From assembly GCA_030694465.1 (NCBI GenBank), contig JAUXYJ010000068.1:62001-126000 (forward strand): 64,000 bases of DNA. Reading direction: 5' to 3'. Positions 1 through 8,286 of this stretch are shown here, one piece after another. Positions within the stretch are counted from its first letter, which is position 1; the number at the start of each line of letters is the position of its first letter. This DNA is from Deltaproteobacteria bacterium (lineage in GTDB: Bacteria; Myxococcota_A; Polyangia; Polyangiales; Ga0077539). The notes under the pieces are model-generated. The model had not been told where the DNA came from. It saw nothing but the letters and a program-made list of their open reading frames with translations, and did not search any database. Both the position numbers and the translations under genes were made by a program.

Positions 1-99
1 ACGGCACCAGGGATTGAAGACATCCCTCAAGGAGGTCTCCCTCGTCGCGGACCACCACGCAGCCAACGACCCTGAGAGACGCGTCTCGAGGGCCCACGA

Positions 100-1968
100 C
101 TACATGTCCCGGGGAGTCATTGGGACGCACGCCCCAGTGACGCAGGCCTCGGTCGAAGCGCAGCAGACACCACCGCAGAGTGGCTGAGAGCCCGCACAGA
201 CGCAGCCGCCGGACATGCAGCTGGAGCCCGCGGGGCAGGCCTGACTGCATCTACCGCAGTGAAGATCGTTCGATTGCAGGTCGACTTCACATCCGTTTGC
301 TGGGTTGTTGTCGCAGTTTGCGTAGGGCGGTGCGCAGGTCAACCCACAGGCCCTCGTCACGCACGTCGCTGTGCTGTTGGGACCGGACGGACACCGGTTG
401 CCACACATGTTGCATTGCGCGGGCAGTCGCAGGTCAGCCTCGCAGCCGTTGGTCGGGACGCTGTCGCAATCGGCAAAATTGGGGAGGCACGCGAAACGGC
501 AGGCTCCTGAGCTGCACTGCGCGACCGCGTTGGCGACCGTTGGACACATCATGCCACAGCCGCCGCAGTGGGCGACGTTGGAGGTCGTGTCGACCTCGCA
601 GCCGTTGCCAGGGACGCGGTCGCAATCGGAAAAGCCGGGGGTACAGACAAACGAGCAGCGGCCCGCCGCACAGCTCGCGGTGCTGTTGGCCACCGAGCAG
701 TTGTTATTGCAGGCGCCGCAGTTCAAAACGGACAGGCTTGAGTTGACCTCGCAGCCGTTGACGGCGTTGCGATCGCAGTCCAGAAAGGGTGCGTTGCAGG
801 CGCTGACTTGGCAGACGCTGCCACTGCAACGGGGGGTGCCATTGGGGGTCGCGCAGTTGCGACCACAGGTACCACAGTGCGGGAGCGCGACCCTCAGGTC
901 GATTTCGCAGCCATTGAGCGCGTTGCCGTCGCAGTCTCCGAAGTTCGAATTGCAGGCCGAATAGCTGCACGAACCCGCGATGCAGCGTGCGGTCGCGTTG
1001 GCCGGCGCGCACGTTCCCCCACAGCGACCACAGTGTGCGAGCGAGGTCATGAGGTTGACCTCACAGCCGTTCGAAAAACTTCCGTCACAGTCCGCCCAGC
1101 CAGCATTGCATCGCAAGATCGCGCAGGAGCCAGCGGCACAAGTCGAGACCGCGTTTGCGGCCGAACACGTTCTGCCACACGCGCCGCAGTTGCTCACGCT
1201 GTTGCGGGTGTCGACGCAGCTCGCGCCGCATCGGACAGCCGGAGCCGTGCATCCTGACCGGCACGCACTAACAGAAGAATCACACACTGGGTTGGCGCCC
1301 GAGCAGCGCTGCCCACAGGCGCCACAGTTGGCGTCGGTGCCCAGCGCAGTCTCGCATCCGTTGCTCGCCAGGCCGTCGCAATCGCCAAAGCCAGCGTTGC
1401 AGCTCGCGACCACGCAGCGTCCAGCCCCACAACCGGCGACCGCATTGGGAAGCGAGCACGCATTGCCACAGCTGCCACAGTGATCCACCGCGCGCTGGAG
1501 ATCTACGCAGCCACCGTCGCAGCGCGTGTCTGTGCCCGAGCAACCCGAGACGCAGCGAGCCATGGCGCGATCGCAGGTCGGTTGCGGTTCGGCGCAGCGC
1601 GTCCCGCACGCGCCGCAATGCTGGTCGCTGGGGACCTGCGCCTCGCAGCCGTTGCGAGGGTCGCGATCGCAGTCCTCGTATCCCGGACGACAGCGCAAAA
1701 CTCCGCAAACACCAGCGCTACAAGTCACTTCAGCGTTGTCGAGAGCGCACGCGTTGCCGCACGCACCACAGTGCGCGACGTTGCTTTGCAGATCCTCGCA
1801 TCGTCCGTTGCAGCTCGTCGAGCCGTCCGAGCAGACAAGCACATCCACGGTCGTGGCGTCTGTTCGGCCAACGTCTTCGCCAGGATGCCTCGCGTGAGGA
1901 AGGGCGCAGGCGCTCAGTGAGGTGCCTATCACGACGCACACGAGGCAAATCCAAAGCCGAAATCCCAT
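100..1968 (-). CDS. Cys-rich tandem-repeat lipoprotein (11 repeats)
   Basis: The protein has about 622 residues and is predicted to be surface-anchored. A signal peptide ends in a lipobox (LSAC, Cys21). After a short Asp-containing linker, almost the whole protein is a tandem array of roughly 50-residue cysteine-rich units. Each contains a CGxCGxxC cluster (11 counted, some degenerate such as CNMCGNRC), an NAxxxC step and a GxxDCDxxxxNGCE close. The acidic D-C-D-x4-N-G-C-E part recalls Ca-binding loops of thrombospondin type 3 repeats, but that is only a resemblance. ATG at 1968 is preferred over the GTG at 1977 because it begins the signal peptide. It lies 31 nt behind its paralogue (2000-3610), so the two are probably one transcript. 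The specific function is unknown; a disulfide-rich adhesin or extracellular structural role is inferred. Bases 1-99 beyond its stop hold nothing I recognise. Confidence 0.85.
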   Translation of the reverse strand: MGFRLWICLVCVVIGTSLSACALPHARHPGEDVGRTDATTVDVLVCSDGSTSCNGRCEDLQSNVAHCGACGNACALDNAEVTCSAGVCGVLRCRPGYEDCDRDPRNGCEAQVPSDQHCGACGTRCAEPQPTCDRAMARCVSGCSGTDTRCDGGCVDLQRAVDHCGSCGNACSLPNAVAGCGAGRCVVASCNAGFGDCDGLASNGCETALGTDANCGACGQRCSGANPVCDSSVSACRSGCTAPAVRCGASCVDTRNSVSNCGACGRTCSAANAVSTCAAGSCAILRCNAGWADCDGSFSNGCEVNLMTSLAHCGRCGGTCAPANATARCIAGSCSYSACNSNFGDCDGNALNGCEIDLRVALPHCGTCGRNCATPNGTPRCSGSVCQVSACNAPFLDCDRNAVNGCEVNSSLSVLNCGACNNNCSVANSTASCAAGRCSFVCTPGFSDCDRVPGNGCEVDTTSNVAHCGGCGMMCPTVANAVAQCSSGACRFACLPNFADCDSVPTNGCEADLRLPAQCNMCGNRCPSGPNSTATCVTRACGLTCAPPYANCDNNPANGCEVDLQSNDLHCGRCSQACPAGSSCMSGGCVCAGSQPLCGGVCCASTEACVTGACVPMTPRDM

Positions 1969-1999
1969 TGCTGTCACCGATCGTACGTCAATCGCTGGT

Positions 2000-3610
2000 T
2001 CAGAGACAGCTTCCGCCCACGCAACGTGTCATGCCAGAGCAGACCAGCCCGCACCGTCCGCAGTTGGCGCCATCGGAGCTCAGCTCGACCTCGCAGCCCG
2101 AGCTGGTTTGGCGGTCGCAGTCGGCGCGTCCTGGCAGGCACGATCGAATTGCGCAGGTACCAATTCGACACTCGACCTCAGCGCCGACCAAGTTGCACAC
2201 CCGGTTGCAACCGCCACAGTGCGAGAGAGACACACGGGTGTCGATCTCACACCCGTTGCCAACAGCCCGATCGCAGTCGGCAAATCCAGGCTGGCACAGG
2301 CCAATCGTGCAGCTTCCAGCGACACACGCCGCGATCCCGTTGTCGGCCACGCACGCACGCCCGCAGCCGCCACAGTGGGCCACCGAATTGCGCAAATCAC
2401 TCTCGCATCCGTCACCAACAGTGTTGTTGCAGTCGGCGTAGCCAGCGTCACAGCTCGCCACGCGACAGACGCCGTTGGTGCACGCAGGCACTGCTTGGGC
2501 CGGAGCGCAGCGATTTCCGCAGGTTCCGCAGTTCGAGATCGAGGACGTCGACGTCTCGCACCCGTTGCTCGGGTTGCCATCACAGTCCGCAGAGCCGGGC
2601 ACGCATCGTGAGAGGGCGCATCGTCCGCTCGCACACCGTGCGACCGCGTTTGCAAAGCTGCACGCGCTCGTGCAGGCGCCGCAGTGCGAGGTGTCCGTTA
2701 AGGTATCGACGCAAACACCATCGCAGCGCGACAACCCCGACGGACATCCCGACGAGCAGCGACCCGCCGAAGTGTCACAGACTGGCGTGGCACCCGCGCA
2801 GGTCATGCCACAAGCACCACAGTCTCGCACCGAGTTGAGGCTCGCCTCGCATCCATTGGCGCTCGATCCGTCGCAATCCGCCCAGCCTGGATCGCATCGC
2901 GCGATCACGCAGGCGCCGGCGACACATCGCGGCGTCGCGTGTGGCGTTAGACAAGCGTTATCACATGCCCCACAGTGACTGAGGCTCGTCGCCAGCGAGG
3001 CGCATTGCGCACTACATCGAGACAAGCCCGCGGCACAACCGGACAAACATCGTGAGGTCGATGCTTCACACAGCGGAGCGCTCGGCGGGCAGCGATTAAA
3101 GCAACGACCGCAGTCGAGCGTCGAATCCAGGGCGCTCTCACACCCGTCCTGTGGGAGCGTGTTGCAGTCGCCAAATCCCGACACACAGCGCGAGAGCACA
3201 CAGCGGCCTCCGATGCACTGCGAGAGCGCGTTGGGCAGCACACACGCGTCGTTGCAGGCCCCACAGTGCGCGACGTCATCCATCAACGAGACACATCGGC
3301 TTGCGCAGCGTGTGGTGCCCGCGGGACACTGAGCCGGCGGAGTGTCCAACAGGGCGTCACGAGACGCATCGCGCGGCGCGCTCGCCTCGGGGCTCACGTC
3401 GCTTACGCTGCGATCGAGCAGCGCTGCCTCAATCGTGGCATCGGTTGCGTCAGTGGGAGCATCGAGGCGGGCGTCCATGCGCGAATCGCCAGCGGCGTCC
3501 ACGAGCTGTGACGGTTGGGGCTCGATGATGCCGATACAGCCGACAAGAGACCCAGCGAGGACCCACCCTTGAGCGCCCCAAAGAGCAGCCACCGGACGTT
3601 GCGAAGTCAC
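2000..3610 (-). CDS. Cys-rich tandem-repeat lipoprotein (9 repeats), paralogue of the neighbour
   Basis: I place the start at GTG 3610 because it begins a hydrophobic signal ending in LVGC (Cys25). The open frame runs upstream to 3829, but that extension is basic and lacks signal character. The mature protein starts with an Asp/Ala-rich stalk (DA and DAT repeats, about 60 residues). It continues with nine units of the same CGxCxxxC / NAxxxC / GxxDCDxxxxNGCE repeat as the gene at 100-1968. About 536 residues in total. The pair looks like a tandem gene duplication with separate changes in repeat number. It is divergent from the arrestin-like gene at 3838, and the 227-nt gap between them should hold both promoters. 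No enzymatic motif is visible. A surface-exposed, disulfide-stabilised role is inferred from lipobox and cysteine content only. Confidence 0.8.
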   Translation of the reverse strand: MTSQRPVAALWGAQGWVLAGSLVGCIGIIEPQPSQLVDAAGDSRMDARLDAPTDATDATIEAALLDRSVSDVSPEASAPRDASRDALLDTPPAQCPAGTTRCASRCVSLMDDVAHCGACNDACVLPNALSQCIGGRCVLSRCVSGFGDCNTLPQDGCESALDSTLDCGRCFNRCPPSAPLCEASTSRCLSGCAAGLSRCSAQCASLATSLSHCGACDNACLTPHATPRCVAGACVIARCDPGWADCDGSSANGCEASLNSVRDCGACGMTCAGATPVCDTSAGRCSSGCPSGLSRCDGVCVDTLTDTSHCGACTSACSFANAVARCASGRCALSRCVPGSADCDGNPSNGCETSTSSISNCGTCGNRCAPAQAVPACTNGVCRVASCDAGYADCNNTVGDGCESDLRNSVAHCGGCGRACVADNGIAACVAGSCTIGLCQPGFADCDRAVGNGCEIDTRVSLSHCGGCNRVCNLVGAEVECRIGTCAIRSCLPGRADCDRQTSSGCEVELSSDGANCGRCGLVCSGMTRCVGGSCL

Positions 3611-3837
3611 ATGCAAGATCACCGAATCATCCACAACTTTGGTGGCTTTGGCTCTCACGTTCGCACCTAGAACGCTTCTTTCAAGAGTGCCAGCGGTCTT
3701 AGGTGGCGTTCTCTTGAACCCTGAGCCAGAGCGCGCGTGCAAATCATCGAGCGCTGACTCAAGCTCTCTCTGTTTCGGCACTTCGCAATCGTTCAAGATC
3801 ACTGAGACTCTGCAGCGGTGGTCACGCAAGGCATCGC

Positions 3838-5607
3838 ATGATCCCTACTCGACCCGACGCCAAGTTACTCATTCGCCCGCAGCAGGTTGTGCCTGGTGAA
3901 GCCTTCGAAGCCTTCGCGCAATTTCACTTCAAGCGTCCGACGCGAGTCGACTCGATTCAGCTTCGGTTTCGTGGCGTGGAGGTGGTCTACCCCTCAGGCT
4001 ATCCCAACGAGGCTTACGCCCAAGAACGAACGATTGTCGCGCTGGACGCGACGGATCGCCCGCGCAGCCCATTGCGAGGCGATTACGAACTGCGCAGCCG
4101 ATTCTCTGTGCCTGCTGGCGCGCCCAGCAGCCTGAATGGCGATCGGATTCGTGTTCGGTACGAGGTCGCAGTCTACGTGCAAATTCCCTGGTGGCCGGAC
4201 CTAAAAGAGACCTTCACCATCCCCGTTGTGACGCCACACGCGTCGATCGCGATCGTGCCCGGACACTTCGCAACGCGAGCAGACGGCGCAGTGGCTCCGG
4301 GCGATTTGGGCGCCGAGTGCGCGCTTGATTCTTGCGCGCTCGTGTCTGGCGGAACGCTCTCGGGCTCGCTCGCTTTTGCTGGTCTTCGCGGGGCTGAAAT
4401 CCGAGACGTCCAGCTCGTACTTCAAGCCACCGAGACCGTCGGCAACACGCAATGGCCGCACCGAGAGAAGCACGTGTATAGCCTAGGGCCTACGGCGCTA
4501 GGCGAGCGCGAAGTATTGCCATTTCACGTGCAGATTCCCAGCTTCTTAGTCCCTTCGTGCGACCTCGGCGTAGTCCAGATTTCGTGGGCGATTGAGGTGC
4601 GCGCTCGGACTAGACTCTCGTGGGAGACGCTCTTGCATATCCCCGTGCAGATGCACCCTTCGACCTCGGTTCGAGCGGCCGCGGCGCCCGTAGCGTTGGT
4701 GGGCAATCAACGTCGCGCTGCGCTCTGGGCTTCGCTGGCGCAGTCGGCGATGTGGCACTTCGATGCGACGCAGCACACTCTTCGCAGCGTTGCAGCGGAT
4801 ACGTCCGTCGTCCTCGCCATGGCGAATCCGCAGGGCCACGAAACAACGCTCCTCGCGATCTTTCGCTACCCACGGCTCGGGTTGGAGCTGTGCGTGCGAC
4901 CTCGTCGCTGGAGCGATCGGCTGACGAGCAAACCGCCCAAGCTTGAGCATGAGGCGTTCTTGAGCCGATACACGGTGGAGGGACGAGAGCATGAGCAGCT
5001 GACCGGCCTGCTTACCAACGATCTCTGCGAGCAAATTTGCAGCGCAGAGTCCGCCGACATGAGCGACGAGTCGTTGAGACTGAGCTTTCTGGATGAAGGA
5101 ATCAACGAGGCCTCGATGCGTCGGATTTTGGCACGGTGTGAGCACATCCAACGTGCGCTCGCGCTCAGCCACGAACGAGTTCGTCCGACGCACGCGATCG
5201 CCGAACACGTGGAGGCATGGCGAGCCCTCGCGCGTCGATTGAGCGGGGATTTTGTCCCGGGCGACGGCGCGCTCGAGCGGCTCGTTGTGGGCCCGCAGCG
5301 TGTGACACTCACGCAGCGATACGACGCCTCTGGCGTGGGCGTCGGGCTGCTGCTGGTCTCTCGGTTTGACCGATCGGTCAGTGCATGGCCTGATGTCGCG
5401 ATTACTCCTGAAAAACCAGACGAGACGCGTATTTTACTCGACGGGCTGGCGGCTCGTGGCGCCCGCTGGCGCTGTACCTCCGAGGAGCTTCGCGTGGAAG
5501 TCGACGCGCTCGGGATGGACCCCTCGGATGCGGAGCGCTGGATTGACTCGACCGCGTCCATTGCGTCTCGAATTCAGGGCCATGGGATGGCAGGTCCCTT
5601 TCGATGA
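3838..5607 (+). CDS. arrestin-like fold protein
   Basis: The 589-residue cytoplasmic protein shows no signal peptide or membrane segment. Residues about 7-130 look like an arrestin N-terminal beta-sandwich: the opening LLIRPQQVVPGE, then alternating strands with FRGVEV and a strand ending in FTIPVV. Residues about 145-275 look like a second arrestin-type sandwich (SGGTLSGSLAF, then LPFHVQIPS). The C-terminal half has no motif I recognise. Bacterial arrestin-fold proteins such as Spo0M are usually shorter and hold one or two sandwiches, so the extra 300 residues are unusual. The ATG follows an AAGG-type ribosome-binding site at 6-7 nt. Its stop overlaps the start of the GNAT gene (ATGA at 5604-5607), so the two are translationally coupled. 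The role is unknown; a scaffold or regulator is inferred from the fold alone. Confidence 0.6.
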   Translation: MIPTRPDAKLLIRPQQVVPGEAFEAFAQFHFKRPTRVDSIQLRFRGVEVVYPSGYPNEAYAQERTIVALDATDRPRSPLRGDYELRSRFSVPAGAPSSLNGDRIRVRYEVAVYVQIPWWPDLKETFTIPVVTPHASIAIVPGHFATRADGAVAPGDLGAECALDSCALVSGGTLSGSLAFAGLRGAEIRDVQLVLQATETVGNTQWPHREKHVYSLGPTALGEREVLPFHVQIPSFLVPSCDLGVVQISWAIEVRARTRLSWETLLHIPVQMHPSTSVRAAAAPVALVGNQRRAALWASLAQSAMWHFDATQHTLRSVAADTSVVLAMANPQGHETTLLAIFRYPRLGLELCVRPRRWSDRLTSKPPKLEHEAFLSRYTVEGREHEQLTGLLTNDLCEQICSAESADMSDESLRLSFLDEGINEASMRRILARCEHIQRALALSHERVRPTHAIAEHVEAWRALARRLSGDFVPGDGALERLVVGPQRVTLTQRYDASGVGVGLLLVSRFDRSVSAWPDVAITPEKPDETRILLDGLAARGARWRCTSEELRVEVDALGMDPSDAERWIDSTASIASRIQGHGMAGPFR

Positions 5608-6176
5608 ACCACCCCGCGTCTGAGACTTACACCCTCGCGATGTGCACGCTTGCGGATGCGACGGCGTTGCTTGAGCACAGCGAGCGCGAGATCCGCAGCA
5701 ACGGTGAAAATGGGCTCTGGTTTAGCCCCTACGACCCCGTTGAAGACTGCGGGCGCGCCACTCCCGAGCGCGTCCAGCATCTTCAGAGCGCGTTTGGCAT
5801 TTCGCTCGATACTCCGCTGTGGCAACGCACATGGAAGCTGGTCTCTCCAGCGCTTCCGGAGGTGATTGTAGGCTCGCTTACGTTGTATGGTGGGCGGCTG
5901 AACGCAGAGCTGCACCGGTGCAGCTTGGGCATGGGGATTGAGCGCGAACATCGAGACCAAGGGCAAGGCAAAGCGCTGCTCGCGGCGGCGATCGCGTGGG
6001 CTCTTTCGCAGCCGACGCTGGCCTACATTGACCTAGGCGTGTTCGACGGAAACCCACGGGCTTTGGGGATGTATCAGCGCGCGGGGTTTGTCGAAACCGG
6101 CCGTAGGACTGACGCATTTCGCGTGGCAAATCAGCATGTAACCGACATTCACATGACCCTGACGCTCCGCCGGTGA
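5604..6176 (+). CDS. GNAT-family N-acetyltransferase
   Basis: The 190-residue protein is the usual size for the Gcn5-related acetyltransferase fold. The acetyl-CoA-binding motif A is visible as EHRDQGQGKALL (Q/R-x-x-G-x-G/A) near residues 114-125. It is followed by the motif-B-like NPRALGMYQRAGFVETGRR, where the AxxMYxxxGF pattern is characteristic. Members transfer an acetyl group from acetyl-CoA to an amine of a small molecule or protein; the substrate here cannot be read from sequence. The start overlaps the stop of the arrestin-like gene by 4 nt, suggesting joint expression. The next gene (6199) follows after 22 nt on the same strand and may belong to the same transcript. Confidence 0.85.
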   Translation: MNHPASETYTLAMCTLADATALLEHSEREIRSNGENGLWFSPYDPVEDCGRATPERVQHLQSAFGISLDTPLWQRTWKLVSPALPEVIVGSLTLYGGRLNAELHRCSLGMGIEREHRDQGQGKALLAAAIAWALSQPTLAYIDLGVFDGNPRALGMYQRAGFVETGRRTDAFRVANQHVTDIHMTLTLRR

Positions 6177-6198
6177 CCTCGTAGGCTAAGCTCTCGGG

Positions 6199-7293
6199 AT
6201 GCCGCGGGTCTGGCCACAGCGAAAGCGAATCCTGACGAGTGTTCAGCGCGGCACTCAGCGCGGCGCAGACTCGGTGACTGCACAACGGAGCGCCCGCGTG
6301 GCTCGCCTCGCTGCCACGGACCCTTCGAGCGAACCTGCAAGCGAGTGCGCGTTTACTTGTCTGTCCTGCGGTCTCAAATCGATGACCGCCTCGACCTGTC
6401 CACGTTGCGAAGAGCCCTTGGTAGACGTCCGAGATGCCCCGCAGTGGCAGCGCGAACAGAGCATCGCCGTCAACTGTTGGGAGCCCACCGAAGAGGCGAT
6501 TGAGGCTGGCCGTGGCGGGCTGTCTTACCAAGCTTTTGTTCGCGCACTGGAGAAGTTTGGTTTGTGGAAGTCCGTCGTTCAGATCGTCGCGCTCGTCGCG
6601 GCGGTCTATGTCACGACGAGGGGTGAAATCGACGCTCTGCGACGCCTTAGTTGGTTGGCTCTCATCGCGATTTTGTCTTTGATTTCGCTGACGTTCTTCG
6701 GTCGCTATCAGCGTCGAAGAGGCCAGCGTAGGGCGGCCGCTTGGCTCAAGAATTCGACGGACAGCTGGGCGCCGGCACGACGGATGCGCGTGGTCGGTGT
6801 GCCCAAGGTGCGGGTGCCCGCTTTGTGCAGCGCTCAAAGCTCAAGCGTCGCGTCGGTGCAGCCGGGACGCGCGGGGAGCGACAGGGCGCGCTGGGGTGTG
6901 GATCAGCCTAGCCGACTCGCAAGCGGCGAGTTTGACCTTGCGCTCGCGAGCGGCGAGGTAGTCCGGGTGCGCCCTGGGTGCTTTGTGCTGATGGACGGTG
7001 AGCGTGACGGAGCGTGCGAGTTTGTTCCGGACGACGCGACCGTTGAAGTGTGCGGCTACGCCGAGTGGGTCAGCGATCCCGACGATGCGGGCCTTCGCAC
7101 GAGCGGTCGACACCTCGCCATGACCGGAACGCCCGAGAATCCCGTGGTCCTACGCGTGGTGAGCCCGACGGATTTTGTCAGCGAAAACTCAGGGGTTCGC
7201 GTCGCTGTTCGGTCCAACGATCTTGACACTTTCGGCTCAGACGAGAGCCTCGAACGTCCGCGCGATCCGCAGCGCCACAGGTCAGGGCGCTAA
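6199..7293 (+). CDS. zinc-ribbon membrane protein of unknown function
   Basis: The 364-residue protein has three parts. The N-terminal 45 residues are basic and Ser/Thr-rich. A zinc-ribbon-like knuckle follows, with paired cysteines at 54/57 (CLSC) and 67/70 (CPRC). Two hydrophobic segments at about 124-139 and 150-168 probably form a hairpin in the inner membrane. The C-terminal half (about 180-364) is soluble, contains a repeated LASGE motif and has no family signature I recognise. The start is uncertain; downstream initiation is possible because the first 45 residues look unstructured. Its last 12 bases overlap the 3' end of the convergent HemQ-family gene. The function is unknown. Confidence 0.55.
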   Translation: MPRVWPQRKRILTSVQRGTQRGADSVTAQRSARVARLAATDPSSEPASECAFTCLSCGLKSMTASTCPRCEEPLVDVRDAPQWQREQSIAVNCWEPTEEAIEAGRGGLSYQAFVRALEKFGLWKSVVQIVALVAAVYVTTRGEIDALRRLSWLALIAILSLISLTFFGRYQRRRGQRRAAAWLKNSTDSWAPARRMRVVGVPKVRVPALCSAQSSSVASVQPGRAGSDRARWGVDQPSRLASGEFDLALASGEVVRVRPGCFVLMDGERDGACEFVPDDATVEVCGYAEWVSDPDDAGLRTSGRHLAMTGTPENPVVLRVVSPTDFVSENSGVRVAVRSNDLDTFGSDESLERPRDPQRHRSGR

Positions 7294-8079
7294 CGGCGCC
7301 ATCCGCGACTCGGGGGTTCGTCCAAGCACGTGGCCGACAAAAAACGGTCCCATTTGCGCGATAAACTCAGCCGTCTGGCGGGTCTTGCGCATGGACTGCA
7401 CGCAGTGAGAGAGCGGGTGCAGTTCGGAGCCCAAGAGCCCAATCACAAACTCATTGTCTGCAGCGTCCAGCCCATGACACGCGAGGCGGACATCGTGCGC
7501 GAGGTCTTGCTTGCCATAGGCCATGCCGATCGTGGCGTGTTCGCGAAGGATTCCGGACTGCTCTTGGTGCGAGAGCTGTGCAAACGCCCCGTTGCGGCGC
7601 AGCGGGTACCAGATGGCCCACGCTGAATCCTCGTGGTTGATCGCGCGCCTGGGCCGCTCAAGGATCGCGTCCTCAAGCTGAGGCTCGTAGCCAAGCGAGT
7701 AGGTTCGGCCGAGCATTGTGAACTCGGGCCGCAACTTCAGCGCGTGCAACGCGCCGAGCACGGGCCGCACGGCTCGCACAAAGTGCTCGGGGTCTTCGGA
7801 CCAGGTGAGCACCCCGAGGCCGCGCGGATGGTTGACATCGGCGTAAACCACAGCGCCTACGCCGCCATTCGCGAGAGCTTCGATCAGTGAATTTGCGGTG
7901 TTCTCGACCGATTCGCGCTCAACCTCAAACACCAAAAGCTGCATATACAAGCGCTGATTGATTCGTCGCTGCACCCCCTCGTGGCGCCCTCCACGCTCAA
8001 AGACATCGATCTCGGGGAGGCCGGGTGGCCCGGGGTCTGCCCGCTCAGCGGGCGGCTTGGCTTGGTCGTCGGGGTTCAT
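7282..8079 (-). CDS. chlorite dismutase / HemQ (coproheme decarboxylase) family protein
   Basis: The 265-residue protein matches the family in its C-terminal half. WYPLRR (Tyr158) corresponds to the tyrosine-bearing YPMSKR segment of coproheme decarboxylase. EHATIG (His181) matches the proximal haem histidine in the DHGMIG motif, followed by the conserved DNEFV strand and the MRKTR helix. HemQ converts coproheme III to haem b in the coproporphyrin-dependent pathway; true chlorite dismutases split chlorite. The lysine two residues after the Tyr-Pro segment of Staphylococcus HemQ is Arg here. I place the start at ATG 8079 because the longer frame begins at TTG 8091. No other haem gene lies nearby. 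The family call is firm; coproheme decarboxylase activity is inferred. Confidence 0.75.
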   Translation of the reverse strand: MNPDDQAKPPAERADPGPPGLPEIDVFERGGRHEGVQRRINQRLYMQLLVFEVERESVENTANSLIEALANGGVGAVVYADVNHPRGLGVLTWSEDPEHFVRAVRPVLGALHALKLRPEFTMLGRTYSLGYEPQLEDAILERPRRAINHEDSAWAIWYPLRRNGAFAQLSHQEQSGILREHATIGMAYGKQDLAHDVRLACHGLDAADNEFVIGLLGSELHPLSHCVQSMRKTRQTAEFIAQMGPFFVGHVLGRTPESRMAPLAP

Positions 8080-8286
8080 GGCGTGCGGCAAACGTACAGC
8101 GAAACCGCGGCGTGGCGAGCGACAAGGCTGACTCGGGACCGACCACGATGAAAAATCCTTGACGAAACCGCGAGATCATCGGCTCATTCGTCCCAATTCG
8201 TGAGCAGGGAGCATGCGAGGGGAGAGTCCATGAGAGAGGCAACCGTGGTGATGACCTGGCAGCGCAGTGACCGTCGAGAGTCCAAC

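Noticed and set aside
180..3528. Several plus-strand open frames of 80-270 codons opposite the Cys-rich repeat genes
   Set aside because: They are antisense shadows of the GC-rich repeats, Arg/Ser/Pro-rich, without start signals.
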